64,000 bases of DNA, from positions 5,736,001 to 5,800,000 of the forward strand of contig JARHVA010000315.1 of the NCBI GenBank assembly GCA_037957365.1, written 5' to 3'. The stretch is from Torreya grandis (lineage: Eukaryota > Streptophyta > Pinopsida > Cupressales > Taxaceae). The notes under the pieces are model-generated. The model was not told where the DNA came from, ran no database searches, and saw only the letters and a list, made by a program, of their open reading frames with translations. Shown piece by piece: positions 16,293 through 27,828 of the stretch; the stretch's first letter is position 1, and every line of letters begins with the position of its first letter. A program made the translations under genes and the position numbers.

Positions 16293-17304
16293 CTATGTGA
16301 TCACATATGGGCCACTCCTTAAAGCATCAAAATTTGTGTGCCTTTCAGGTTTGGCCCTATCTTCATCCCATTTTAAGACAATATCTCCTTTTATGAAACT
16401 CCTTGGCATGGACTTATTGTCAAAATACTTATTTATTTGTTGTTGGTGAGTGGTCATAGTGTGCAGAGCTTGATCTCTTGTCTCTTCAAGCTCCATCAAC
16501 TCACATGATCTGACTTTCATGATCTCATTATCCATAAATTGTAGTTGATATGTGAGGTATAAAGCTGGTAACTCAAGTGAGATAAGAAGTCTGGCTTCCC
16601 TTCTATAGACAACTATATATGGTAAATTCTTGATTGCTCTCTTTAGGGTGATCCTATCAGCCCAAAGAGTTGTCTTTAACTTGGTATGCCAAGTCCTTTG
16701 ATTCTCCTTCATTGTCCTCTTTATGATCATGATTCAGTTCTTGTTTGTGGACTCAACTAGTTCATTCCCTTAGGGATAGTAGTTGGAGGAGGTGATAAGA
16801 TAGATGTCATGTTTTAAAGATCATTCACTTGTCCTTATTCCTAATAAGGCTAATGCATTACCTAAAATGAGTGTTAAAGGAGATCCAAACCTAGTTATTA
16901 TACCTTCATAGAAGTCTAGGACTGAGTTTTCATTTAACACTTTAAGAGCTACATCCTCCATCCATCTTGTAAAATAATCAGTGGCTATCAACACCCACTT
17001 GTGACCAACACTAGAAGGAGGATTGATCAGACCTATGAAATCCAAACCCCATTCTATGAAGGGGTTCTCAACCTAAATTGGATGAAGAGGCAAGGTAGCT
17101 ATATTTTTTTCAATGAAAAATAGAACACTTTTGGCATTTTCTTACCCAATCATGAGTGTCCTTAAAAAAACTAGGCCAAAAGTAACCAACCCTCATAATC
17201 TTAGAAGCTATGGTTCTTAGAGCAAAGTGACCACCAGCTGGTCCATCATGAAAATCATGAAACACTTTGTCAATCAGATCTAAATCAATACATATCAACA
17301 ACAC
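16293..17304 (-). pseudogene. Element A integrase (decayed)
   Basis: Three consecutive open pieces. 17304-17110 holds the HHCC zinc finger (two His around HDGPAGGHF, then CQKC). 17045-16821 is the catalytic core beginning MDFIG, with DYFTRWMEDVALK. 16730-16293 is the C-terminal part. The first Asp is kept. The second, normally in an S-D-N box, reads LGN, so Asp became Gly. The final Glu is kept in NELVESTNK near 16760. Integrase would insert cDNA into host DNA; loss of the second catalytic Asp alone would inactivate it. A short noncoding tail separates it from the 3' LTR. Confidence 0.9.
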
Positions 17305-17689
17305 ACCTAAAAATTCATTTCTAAATAGTACTCCATCAACAAGTACATAGGAAATAGATTACAACCTATAATATCTTCTTATAACTCTATTGAGGCCTTA
17401 TGGACACTCATTAGTTTGAAGGAAGTGAATCATGTCTTGTGTCTAACACCTCATGGTTGAATATACAACTACTATAGGATCATCGTGGAGTGTCAAAAAA
17501 ACCTCTATTTTCTCTTTTAAGTCTGAAGCAAGATGCTCACATAGTCCTTTTCCCTTCACTAGCTTGGTTGTTTTGATCTCCACATCATACTCCATCACTT
17601 TGGTGATCTAACATACCCTTTTATCATTCAAATATTTTCTCAATATAAAGTCTTTCACACTAGGATGAGGCTAAAAAATGTGAATCTTT

Positions 17690-18978
17690 TTAGTAGACAA
17701 CATATAACTAAATTTCTTTAAATTTATTATGACTGAAAGTACTTGTTTCTCAACATATGTGTACCTTAGTTCATAGCCTTCTATACCTTTACTAAAGAAA
17801 GTGATAGGCTATTCACAATTTTCATCATTAGCTTGAGTCAGCATTGTAGAGATTACTTCTTCATTACCTAAAGTGTACAAATTCAAGTCCTTAGATAAGT
17901 TTAGACTTGTAAGAGTAGGAGTTTGGGCAATGGCTTGCTTGATCTCCTCAAAACTTTCTTTCCTCTTTCTTGTCCAAGTGAATATCTTATATTTCCTCAG
18001 CATGGAGGTCAAGGGCTTGACCAAGTTAGAAAAATCAAGAATCAAGCTCATAATTAAATTCATCCTTCCAACGAAACTTTGTAAACCTTTCTTATGCTTA
18101 GGCAAAGATAATACCATGATGGCACTTACCCTTTCAGGATTGATCGATAGACCTTTCTTAGAAACAATGTGGCCTAAGAGTTTGCCTTCATGAATATAAA
18201 ACACACACTTCTTTGGTTTTATAGAGATCTCAATCTCTCTACAACTCTATCTAATGTGATTCAAAAGATCTTTTGCTACCTTAGAGAAAACTGTCACATC
18301 ATCAAGATATACCAGTACAATGTCATTGATTAATCTTTAAAAATCCATATCCATTGCACATTGAAAATTATCTTTAGTATTTGACAATCTAAATGGAATC
18401 TTCCTATAGGTTTATGTGCCCCATTTGGTGTTGAAGGCTATTTTTTATTGGTCACTTTCTTTCACCAAAATATAATTGTACCCAGAATAACCATTTAGGA
18501 GGGAAAACCTCTCACTACCTACCACCACTTATAGAATTTGCTCCATGGAAGGGAGGGGATAATGATCTCTCAAAGACACTCTATTCAAGTCCCTAAAATC
18601 CACACACAACTAGATATCCCCATTCTTCTTTATAATAGGGACTAAGTTGGCCAACTAAGAAGAATTCTTGATGGGAAAGATTATTTTGGACTCAATCAGT
18701 TTGGTGAGTTCTTTCCTCATGAGAGGCTCAATCTTGGGATTGATTGGTCTTTGTCTCTGCTTGATGGCTTTGGCATTTTCATCTATATCTATGGTGTTTT
18801 GATCCAATATTGTTTTAAAACCCTTAAAATCACTATAATCCCACGCAAAAATATCACTAAACTCCTTACATAGTTCAATGAAATCATGCCTCTCTTGACT
18901 AGTGCATACCTTCCCAAGTGCACATAGCTTATCTTTAAAGATTTTTTCCCTTACATAGTTCTCTTTCTTAGTGGTCAT
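17690..18978 (-). pseudogene. Element A reverse transcriptase and RNase H (decayed)
   Basis: The N-terminal lead-in (18978-18655) contains FSDIFAWDYSDFKGF and INPKIEPLMRKEL, typical of plant Tat/Athila RT. Downstream, with scattered stops, are LVPIIKKNGDI, LCVDFRDLNRVSLRDHYPLP, then the catalytic YLDD box (VYLDDVTVFSK) and GHIVSKKGLSINPERV. The ordinary gypsy RNase H follows near 17930-17700 (PITFFSKGIEGYELRYTYVE). The domain would copy element RNA into cDNA. The YLDD catalytic pair is intact, but at least eight stops and a shift make it dead. Confidence 0.9.
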
Positions 18979-19209
18979 GCCTAACTTTTCCTTCTTGAGC
19001 TATTCATCCTCGTTAAAAATTCTCTCAAGAGTCACTAAGACTTAAGGAAACTTGTTGGACTTCAATTGGAGAATCTGCCCTCCCTATTTTTGTTGTAGTT
19101 TAGATTGATTCTTGGAAGAAAATTCAACCTCTTCTTATAGAAAAAGTGTTATTTTATGGTCACTATCCAAGACCTACCAATTGGTGACATTGTCTAGTAT
19201 GGATAGTCT

Positions 19210-19690
19210 CACAATCACCTTTAAATGAGTCTAGTTTTTGTCTTCCTTTATGCCCTTTAGAACATCAAATTGATCACCAATATATGCCAACCTATTAGCA
19301 TGCGTATTGCCTTCCCTTGAAATATTTATAATGCTAAAATCCATGAAATATTCTACAAAGTCCCAAAATATATGCTTATAGGATTTGATCAAGGAGTTCT
19401 TGGTCAAATTCTATCCTCTAACTTGATTCACAACAAGCTCACTATCACCAAACACTTACAATTTCTTGACACCTCTTTTCCTTGCCTATTCAACATGATT
19501 TATAAGGGAATCATACTCTACCACATTATAAGTGCATGAGAATTGAAATCTGAGGGTTGAAAAATACCTTTCCTTTGAAGTTGAAACCAACAAGGCTCCA
19601 CCACCTACCCCATCTTCCTTCTAGACCCATAAAAGAAGAGATGACACAAGCCATTCACATCCTCACTTGGATTCATCAAATTAGGCATGA
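19210..19690 (-). pseudogene. Element A extra RNase H domain, upstream of RT
   Basis: Minus strand, one main frame with stops. In order: KEDGVGGGALLVS (first catalytic strand, Asp kept), then FSCTYNVVEYDSLI (the usual C.NN.AEYEAL block with its Glu), then VFGDSELVVNQVRG (central Asp), then ISREGNTHANRLA (normally the last His/Asp block, here Asn-Arg). This is a type-1 RNase H of the kind carried as an extra domain by Tat-lineage elements. It sits before reverse transcriptase, between protease and RT, while a second, ordinary gypsy RNase H follows RT. Stops at several codons prevent expression. Confidence 0.83.
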
Positions 19691-19730
19691 AAGAGCCTTT
19701 TTCATGCATATAATAAACTTCAAGACTAGA

Positions 19731-20360
19731 TTATTCAATAAACTTGTAAGGATCATTCTCATAGTTGTCATATCCCCACTCATCTAGGAATAAATCAGAA
19801 ACTCCCTTGAGGGAAGATGATGGAGATTGGTCAACATGAAGCTCCTCTTCATCAATTATGGCATAGTTAAAATTTTCCACCTTAGGTAAATATAGTTCCA
19901 AGTGATTTTTATGAGTAGGTTCTAAATTAATCTTCACCTTAGTTCCATATTTTATTCTAAAAACCTTGTAGGACCAATTATCTGCCAAATATCCACCTAT
20001 CTTGGATGTAAAGTCCCTTGATAAGAAAAGAGAAAAATAGGGATGTAAATATAATACTACCACATCATGGGTAATTTAAAAATTAGGAAAATAATGAAGG
20101 GTCAAATTCAAACCTTTCACTATCCCCAAGGTCTTGGCTGGTGATTGATCCAATTGCAAAACTCCTTTAGTCATTGGCTCATACTTGAACCCTAGCTTAT
20201 TTGCTATACATTTGGGCATAATTGATGTGCTCACTCCAATATCTATGATGAATTTATGAACCAAGAAATCAAAAATAATTATATATATGTAAAAATGAGG
20301 AATCTTCTCATCTTTCTTCACTTGACCATCTATAGATTGAGTTCTATTGACCAAAACCAC
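19731..20360 (-). pseudogene. Element A aspartic protease domain (decayed)
   Basis: Frames 20360-20076 and 20063-19731 read as one retropepsin-like domain. The active-site region is FIIDIGVSTSIMPKCIANKL, where family members normally have D-S-G-A-S; the Asp is kept but the Ser and Gly-Ala context has changed. The flap-side region KIGGYLADNW corresponds to the second conserved block of this clade. The protease would cut the gag-pol polyprotein. It is separated by one stop from the following part and lies between gag and the extra RNase H. Confidence 0.8.
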
Positions 20361-20879
20361 ATTATCATTTCTAGATGGGCCAACCTATTTACCCAATCCA
20401 TGCAATTCTTATTTAAGTATATCTTTCTACCTTAGTAATTTAATAAAATCCCAAAATTAAATATTCATGTGAATATTATTCATTTGCTCCACCATATTGA
20501 TAGAAGGATTACTCACCTTGGGGTTCTCTTTATGAACATTAACACTTTATGATGTAGCATGTGTAGGTAGAGTTGTAGCAACTAGATTTAAATTTGGAAT
20601 CTTCTAATTTTCTTGTAGTCTAGGAGCTATGTTAGACTCACTTACCATAGGAGATTATGTATGATTCAAAATAGGTCCTTAATTAGCTACTTGAGCTTCA
20701 TCGACAACCCTCCTTTTTGACCTAGTATTATAGGCAACACTAGTATTTTGATTACTTGTATTCCCCACATAATTAATGGCACAAAAATCACCATCCAAAT
20801 GATTCATGAGAGTGGAATTGGATTTAACCTATTTTGTTTACATACCAAATTGCATTAGCATCTCAAAATTTGAAAATTG

Positions 20880-22201
20880 AGATGTTTGATCACCTTGTGT
20901 AGTCATGCCTTGATTTTGCATCTCATTAACATAAGCAACTTGTTCTTGACAATGTTCAAAAGGTGGATAGTTGGGTTATTATTTGACCAAATTTTTTTAA
21001 TGGGTAAAAGGACCTTAGAGGATGAGGGAGCACTAGGATTATATCTTTGATAAGGCTTGACATGGGTAATTTGGCCATGTCCTTGATTATTGCCTTGAAA
21101 AGAAGGTCTATTTATTTGTCCAAATTGATTGTAGGATTGATATGGCCTATAACCTTGGGCCTGTTGCCTTTTTATAAAAAATAGTTCATTAGTAACACTT
21201 TGGAGAAATTTTTTAACTTCATGTATTTTGTTAGTAAGGGCAATTATATATTTTTGTTGACTAGGAAAAGGAGCTAAAGTGGGCAATGCACTTTGACTAG
21301 GAGAATGTAAAATCAAGGAATAATGGTATTGGAGGTCTAGGAGCTATATTTCCCACTTAGATGAGATAATTACTAGAATTTATGTCTATTTAATAGGCAT
21401 CAAGTAATGTGTTTCCACCCATGGATTGAATCATCATCGCAATGTCACAATTTAACACTTTCAAATAGTAAAAAAATGCATAGTTTGTAGTTAGCCTCAC
21501 AATAATTAGGATTCTATCCCAAGTTTTTAGGAACCTAGTATTAAAATATTGCATGAATTCATGTGGTTCCCTCTTTATTATGTTCAATTTCTTATCTAAA
21601 GATAGGTGATCAGTCGATAAGGTCCCCAACTCATCCTGTGAGCCTATATAATTTAAAGTTAGGGTCCCATACCAATCTAAGACTTTTCCTATGAAGGACA
21701 AGGCAACAACCTAATAGCTACATTTTCTTGGGTAATATTGTGCATATTAAAAAAAGTTTCTATATTCTTAATGTGCTCAATGGAAGTAATTAGACCATCT
21801 CCACTAAAAGATGGGACACTTTTGACGGTTGCTCCTAGAATTTGATCATATTGGGCAAGATACAAAGGAGATGCCTCGATGAAAGGAAAAAAAGGTTGTA
21901 TTATAGCCACTTTCGAATGATCACTATGGGTGTTGGGAATGGAATGTAACACAAACTTAGAATCTTTAAACACAAAATCTCTTTTATAAGGATGAGTGCT
22001 TACAAATCTATATCTTTTGGTGGAATATGGAGGTAATTCCATAAACTTGAAGGGTACACCTTTAGCAAAAAACCTAGTGGTCACCTTTGTCATAGAAAAT
22101 AGGAAATGATCATCAACCAAAGAATTGAATTCTTCAATGGAATCACTAAGTACTGAATGTAGATGCTTATTTCTCTTCAAAAATTCCAACATCAACACCA
22201 A
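20880..22201 (-). pseudogene. Element A gag (decayed)
   Basis: Minus-strand frames 22201-21689, 21701-21390 and 21316-20903 together give a plant gypsy gag. The N-terminal part has a run about YSTKRYRFVSTHPYKRDFVF. The capsid core around 21830-21450 includes PSFSGDGLITSIEHIKNIE and a degenerate helical core near FIGKVLDWYGTL and EFMQYFNTRFLKTWDRI. The C-terminus is Gln/Asn/Pro-rich (QGYRPYQSYNQFGQINRPSF). I see no intact CCHC knuckle. Gag would form the particle that packages element RNA. Start chosen at 22201 because it lies just inside the 5' LTR. Several frameshifts and stops make it non-functional. Confidence 0.82.
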
Positions 22202-22251
22202 TCTTGAAAAATCTTCTAGGACTTAGAGGTCCCACCATGCATGCCAAAAAC

Positions 22252-23856
22252 TATTGACACTTGGATTTTCACCCTTGAGGAGATGATAAGATATCCTCAT
22301 CCAAGTAGAAAAAAATGAATCATCTCTCTTTCTATGGGTGACAATTTCATTGAGATGAATCTCTAAATTAGGGGCTAGTTCCCCCTTGATGCATGTTTAA
22401 AACTCTCTTTAATCTATCAATTGTGTATGAAAAGGGTTAAGGAAAATAACTAAGAAAATAAAATAGTGATGAACCAATGAATAATTTCCTACCATTTGAT
22501 TTCAACCACTACTTAAAGACAAACAAGGTGTTTCTCACACAAGACTCACAACTCAAGATTTATTACTACATCAATGCTTCATATGCTAGATTCAAGAAGG
22601 TATATGATTCTTAGTAAGGGTGTGAATTATTAAAAAAGAGATACAATCACAAACCACTTCTATGATATCTCAACACTTAAGAAATAATACTAACAAAGAC
22701 CTACAACAATCTCTTTTCTATAAATTAGTCGACCATCAAGAGTACAAGCTAGAAAAGGGCAATCTTTCACTAGATTAAACCAACAAGATTCAAGTCATTA
22801 CTCAATGTTATAGCATGTGAGTAAGAATTACAATTGTATATTTACTCAAGAGTTCTTTGAGCATAAATCTGGCCAAATTTTTTCTAATAACCAGTGGAAG
22901 CTGAAAAATGAGCCAAGACAATGCATATATATAGCCTTGAGAGGTAGATCAATCAAAGGAAGTCCAAGGGTCACTTGGACATGTGTCATCTTGAAATAAT
23001 CAGCGACATTGACATGGGGGAGAAGTGGGTGAGCTATGCCATGTCAATGAATGGATCAGTTATAATGAGTTAAAATGGAACCAAAAGCATTCATTACATT
23101 TGTTACAACTAAACCAAAGCCTTAGTTACATTTTTCCATTCATTATCTCTTATATTCACCTTTAGGTTCATACCAATCCTTTTATTTTAAACTCCAAAAG
23201 CTATTTTTTGTAGTCTAAAATTGACATTTTGTGAGCCATCACTCCTTTGAGCATTTTCTTCAGACTTTTTATCTTGGACCTTTTATTTCCTTTGTATCAA
23301 ACAGGTTTTCTTAAAGAATTCATTCCTTTAGACTTTCTATTTGGACCTTTGAAATGTTCCTTTAGGTTTCTTGAAGTGGATCTTCAGCTTTTGTAAATGA
23401 CCTTCTAAAAGGAAAAAATACCCTTTGAATTTTTTGAAATGGTCCACCTTCTGACTGAAACAATATTTTAAGCTTTTTGAAAATGTCACTTCGAAAAAGT
23501 TGAAATGCCCTTTAGACTTTATTAAAAGTACATTTTTACCTTCGAAAATGACTCTAAAAAAAACTATAATTCCATTTGAAAAAGTTACAAGTGATCCTTT
23601 AGCTTGAAAAGGTCCTTTGGAAAAGTTGCAAGTATCCTTCAAAAAAGTTGCATGGACAATTTTATCAACAAAAGATACCCTTTGAAAAAGTTGAAAGTGT
23701 CCTTCAAAAAATTTGCATGGACAATTTTATCAACAAAAGATACCCTTTAGAAAAATGAAACATACCCTTCGAAAAAGTTGAAAGTGTCCTTTTTGGCTTA
23801 AAAGATATATTTTTGAAAATTTACAAAGTACCTTTAGAAAATTTGTGTGGACAATT
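22252..23856 (-). repeat. 5' LTR of element A, part 1
   Basis: Begins TATTGACACTTGGATTTTC, the counterpart of the left LTR start, and runs to the insertion site of F. A TATA-like CATATATATAG lies at 22924-22934. The CCTTtgGAAAAGTTg repeats recur at about 23330-23840. The last five bases, CAATT, are the target duplication of F. Confidence 0.92.
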
Positions 23857-24581
23857 TGTTAGGGTGTGGAGCTAAAAGCTTCAACTGTTGCAGACATGAA
23901 GAAACAGGTGGTTGCTGAAGATCTAGAAGTACCAATGTCGGCAGCATGACTGACGTCGGTCATTACCAGTGCAGAAGCAAACTGGCGTCGGCAGGAAGTT
24001 GGCCGACGTCGGCAGCACCAGGCTAGCAGGGACTGGCGTTGGTCACCTGTGTGTTCCAGAACTGCTGTTGATGAATAGTCAATTAAGTGAAGTGAGTGTT
24101 TGCATGTTAAATGAATAATTATAGTCATGAGCTACGTGTCTAATTATTGTAATTAGAGTTCTATTTTTATATGCATGGGATTATATTTAAAGACCCATGA
24201 GGCATGTATTGTAAATAAAGAAGGCAAGTAAAAGCATTGAAGGAAGCAAGGTCAAGGAGATCTACAGGTGTAAGGTCAAGGAGATCAGCTGAAGCATTCA
24301 AGGAGGGGATAACAACTCAGGTTGTTGAGTTGGTTGTGGTTGAGCAAGAGAGAGAGGGAAGAAGGTCTTGAAGTGTGGCGAGCCTTTGAGGTGGAGGAAG
24401 AAGTGGCATCTTCCTTATTGTATTTTCTTCTAGTAATATTTAATACAAGAGTGTGTATTGTCTCTCAAATTCTTTGTTGTCTCAAGTTTCTAGTTACTTA
24501 ATCATTCTGGTATAATTCCGTGTTTAATTACTTACAAAAAAGTAATCAATTGTGCTTCTGTTGGATAAGGGGTCCCTAATA
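23857..24581 (+). repeat. 5' LTR of element F
   Basis: Starts TGTTAGGGTGTGG, ends CCTAATA (CCTAACA in the other copy). Contains several degenerate CCGACGTCGG units, including the perfect 12-bp palindrome GCCGACGTCGGC at 24002-24013, and a TATA-like TATATTTAAAG near 24182. Confidence 0.96.
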
Positions 24582-24656
24582 GTTGGTATCAGAGCTACGA
24601 TTTGCAGGGAGCAGGTTATTGTTTTTTTATTACAGGTCATTCACAGGATTTTTTGA

Positions 24657-25440
24657 TTGAGTGGGAGTTTAGCAATGGTAGAAGAAAGTAAGCTACGAAT
24701 GGAGAAGTTTAACAGCAAGAATTATCAACATTGGAGGATGTGGATAGAGGATTATCTGTATCAGAAGGATTTGTACTTATCATTGGGTGGGTTTGCATGC
24801 AAGCCCACAGATATGAAGGATGAAGAATGGAGTGTTCTTGATCGGAAGGCTCTCAGTTCCATAAGGTTGAGCCTTGCATCGTCTGTGATCTCCAACTTAT
24901 CACAGTGCAAGACAATGGAAGAGTTGATAAAGTCCTTGGCAAATTTATACGAAAAGCCCTCAGCTTCTAATAAGGTATTTCTTATGAAGTAGCTATTTAC
25001 TTTGCAAATGCAGGAAGGTGGATCGGTACATACTCATCTTAGTGATTTCCATGGTTTGGTAAACCAGTTAGCTTCAATCAATATTGTTTTTGATGATGAG
25101 GTAAAGGCTCTCTTGATTCTATGTTCTTTGCCTAAAAGTTGGAATAGTTTGGTTATGGCAGTAAGTAATTTTGCATCTGCTTCTAAAATCTTAAAAGTTG
25201 ATGATGTTGTGAGTGTGATCTTGAATGAAGAAATACGTAGGAGAAGCATAGGTGAATCATCAGGGAATGCTCTAAGTGTAGAAAGCAGGGGAAGGCAAAG
25301 GGAGAAGGTTGAGCAAGGGAAATCAAGGTCGAAGGTGGGAGGGAGATCCAAATCCAGAGGTGTTACCTGCTGGTTTTGTGGAAAGAAATGACACACAAAG
25401 AAAGATTGTTGGTTGAAAGATAAAGAAAATCAACATGAAG
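24657..25440 (+). pseudogene. Element F copia gag with zinc knuckle
   Basis: One frame from 24657 or, more likely by comparison with element D, the Met at 24675. The N-terminal block FNSKNYQHWRMWIEDYLYQK is typical of copia gag (UBN2 family). An in-frame TAG at 24990-24992 interrupts it; the frame continues with the block LLILCSLPKSWNSLVMAVSN. The zinc knuckle is C-W-F-C, four residues, His, four residues, Cys, with all four ligands present, but a TGA stands at the usual Gly codon (25389). Two nonsense changes are therefore the only visible lesions. Gag would form the particle and bind RNA. Confidence 0.9.
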
Positions 25441-26000
25441 GTAAAGAAGAAGCAAAGGATGCAAATATTATGGTACAGGATGCTCTCATACTTTCTTTGG
25501 ATAGTCAGGTAGGATCATGGATTTTAGATTCTGGTTCTTCTTTTCATGCATCCCCAAACAGAGATTTGTTCCATGAGTATGAACAGGGAGACTTTGGAGT
25601 GCTTTATTTAGGGGATGGTATGCCTTGTCAAATAGTTGGAAAAGGGAAAGTGCAGCTGAGATTGCAGATTGACAACACATGGGTGTTGAAAGAGGTCATG
25701 CATGTCCCGGTTCTGAAGCAGAGTTTGATTTCTGTAGGAAGGTTGGGTGATGAGGGATGCACAATAACCCTCATAGCAGATTCTTGGAAGGTTACCAAGG
25801 GTGGACTTGTTCTAGCAAGAGGTAAGAAAGTAGATACTCTTTATCTATCTACTTGTATTATTGATTCTACTTCTGGTTTATCTACTTCAGCTGTAGATTC
25901 GAAGATGTGGCTTAATAGGCTTGGTCACATGAATAAGAAAGGAATGGACGTTCTTGATTCAAAAGGTATGTGTTCAGATTCAAAAAGCATAGATAGAGTT
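25413..26000 (+). pseudogene. Element F protease and pre-integrase stub
   Basis: Continues the gag frame. The retropepsin active site ILDSGSSFHASP near 25530 keeps D-S-G-S, followed by VLYLGDGMPCQIVGKGKV and MHVPVLKQSLISVGRL, normal copia protease blocks. The pre-integrase motif WLNRLGHMNKKGMDVL follows (family L.H.RLGHM). At about 25970 the sequence departs from copia pol: integrase is missing. The open frame runs on to 26267 through the GACGTC-rich segment, which is not recognisable protein. Confidence 0.88.
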
Positions 26001-26184
26001 CATTACAGAAAAAGGAAATTTGATGCTTTTGACAGGAACAAAGAAGCCTTGGTGTTTATAGAGGAGATGATGGACAGAGATCAGTCACTGGGGCTGAATA
26101 AACTTGAGCAAGGCAGTATGGATAGGGTTATGATCCAAGATGAGCTCACAGATAAAAAAATAATCACTTATAGGAAAACACAGG

Positions 26185-26425
26185 TACCAACGTCGGTGCT
26201 CCCATGGCACCGACGTCAGCTAGATAGGAATCAACATCAATCATGTGCAGACCAGCAGGGTCGGTAGAGTCGGCAGGAGAAGACCGACGTTGGTTAGGAA
26301 GGAACTGACGTCGGTAGGGGAGACACCGGTGTCAGCCAGGGAAATGACGTCAACAGTCAGGGTCAGTGCAGGGAACCGACATCGATCGGGAGCAGACTGG
26401 GAGATGGCCGAGATCGGTCACTGAA
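26185..26425 (+). repeat. Array of degenerate CCGACGTCGGT units in element F
   Basis: About ten variants of CCGACGTCGG/TGACGTC in 240 bases, replacing the integrase region. ACGTCGGTGC (26190-26199) and GCACCGACGT (26207-26216) form a perfect 10-bp stem around a 7-base loop. GC-rich and CpG-rich in AT-rich surroundings. The same units occur in the LTRs. The ACGT core is the type bound by plant bZIP factors; binding here is conjecture. Confidence 0.8.
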
Positions 26426-26489
26426 ATGGATGTTGGGTGGACAACAAGCTGTCAAGGAGTCTCAAACACCCATATGGAGGTTAGAAATG

Positions 26490-26660
26490 GTAAGTGAACC
26501 TCATATTCATTATTCACCTTCTTTATATTGCTTACTAATGGTCAAGAACTAGGAAGATGGAAGAAGCAATGCAGGTAGAATCCAAAAATAGTGGGAGCTT
26601 GGCATGGATGAGGAGTGTGAGTCTTTAGAGAAGAACCAAACAGGTATTTGTTGGTAGAGT
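26490..26660 (+). pseudogene. Element F N-terminal RT stub
   Basis: After the array, copia pol resumes at the lead-in to reverse transcriptase. HYSPSLYCLL, then MEEAMQVESKN, then WELGMDEECESLEKNQTG, match the family order Y-x-E-A-M, W..AM..E...L..N.T. A one-base shift lies between the last two. The frame is lost just before the first conserved RT block, and no YVDD box or RNase H follows. Shows that F arose by internal deletion of a complete copia element. Confidence 0.75.
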
Positions 26661-27098
26661 TGTTAGCTAGAAGAAAGCACTGAATAAAGGGATGAATTCT
26701 GATGTTAGAGAAGAGAGTGGATGGACACGTGAGACAGAAGGCTATGGTATATGGTCTTGACTAGGCTGTAGGACAATGGAGGTTTGACCATTGTATTTTA
26801 TCTTTACCAAGTTGGATAATATTAGCTACATTATCTTATTATTGTATTGTGTTGCTTGTTGCAGGGTTTCATATACAGGGATTTTTTTGAGCTAAGGGTA
26901 GAGTTAGTTCAGAAGTATGTCATGAAGAATTTGGGAGCAGCAAAATTCTTTTGGCATAAGTGACAGGTATAGCATCACAGGTTTTGTGGTGGTTGGTCTT
27001 CAAGAGTGACTTTGAAGAGGGATACAGAGCCAAGGGAACAAAGTAGATGGTGTACAGGTACATGTACAGTTGCAGCTATTTATCTCCAAGTGGGAGAT

Positions 27099-27823
27099 TG
27101 TTAGGGTGTGGAGCTAAAAGCTTCAACTATTGCAGACACAAAGAAACAGGTGGTTGCTGAAGATCTAGAAGTACCGGTGTTGAGAGCATGACTGACATCG
27201 ATCATTACTAGTGCAGAAGGAAACTGGCATCGGCAGGAAGTCGGCTAACGTCGGCAGCACTAGGCTAGCAAGGAATAGTGTCGGTCGCCTATGTGTTCCA
27301 AAACTACTGTTGACGAACAGTCAATTAAGTGAAGTGAGTGTTTGCATGTTAAATGACTAATTATAGTCACGAGCTGCGTGTCTAATTATTGTAATTAGAG
27401 TTCTATTTTTGTATGCATGGGATTCTATTTAAAGACCCATGAGGCATGTATTGTAAATCAAGAAGGCAAGTAAAAGCATTAAAGGAAGTAAGGTCAAGGA
27501 GATCTACATGTGTAAGGTCAAGGAGATCAGCTGAAGCATTTAAGGAGGGGATAACAACTCAGGTTGTTGAGTTGGTTGTGGTTGAGCAAGAGAGAGAGGG
27601 AAGAAGGTCTTGAGGTGTGGCGAGCCTTTGAGGTGGAGGAAGAAGTGGCATCTTCCTTATTGTATTTTCTTCTAGTAATATTTAATACAAGAGTGTGTAT
27701 TATCTCTCAAATTCTTTATTGTCTCAAGTTTCTAGTTACTTAATCATTCTGGTATAATTCTGTGTTTAATTGCTTACAAGAAAGTAATCAATTGTGCTTC
27801 CATTGGATAAGGGGTCCCTAACA
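27099..27823 (+). repeat. 3' LTR of element F
   Basis: Same length as the 5' LTR and collinear with it. The palindrome at 24002 is degraded here (GGCTAACGTCGGC), as are other CpG sites. The TATA-like box reads CTATTTAAAG at 27425. Confidence 0.96.
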
Positions 27824-27828
27824 CAATT

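Larger units (their letters stand above)
23857..27823 (+). mobile_element. Ty1/copia element F, internally deleted (non-autonomous)
   Basis: Two 725-bp LTRs (23857-24581 and 27099-27823) flank a 2.5-kb interior. The target duplication CAATT is perfect (23852-23856 and 27824-27828). A tRNA-Met primer site TTGGTATCAGAGC follows the left LTR at 24583, and a polypurine tract AGTGGGAGAT lies at 27089-27098. The interior encodes gag and protease, then only stubs of integrase and RT, so movement would need a partner element. LTR differences are mostly transitions. Inserted in the 5' LTR of A, hence younger than A. Confidence 0.97.

Noticed and set aside
17873..18193. 106-codon plus-strand open frame
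   Set aside because: Antisense shadow of the reverse transcriptase and RNase H of element A.
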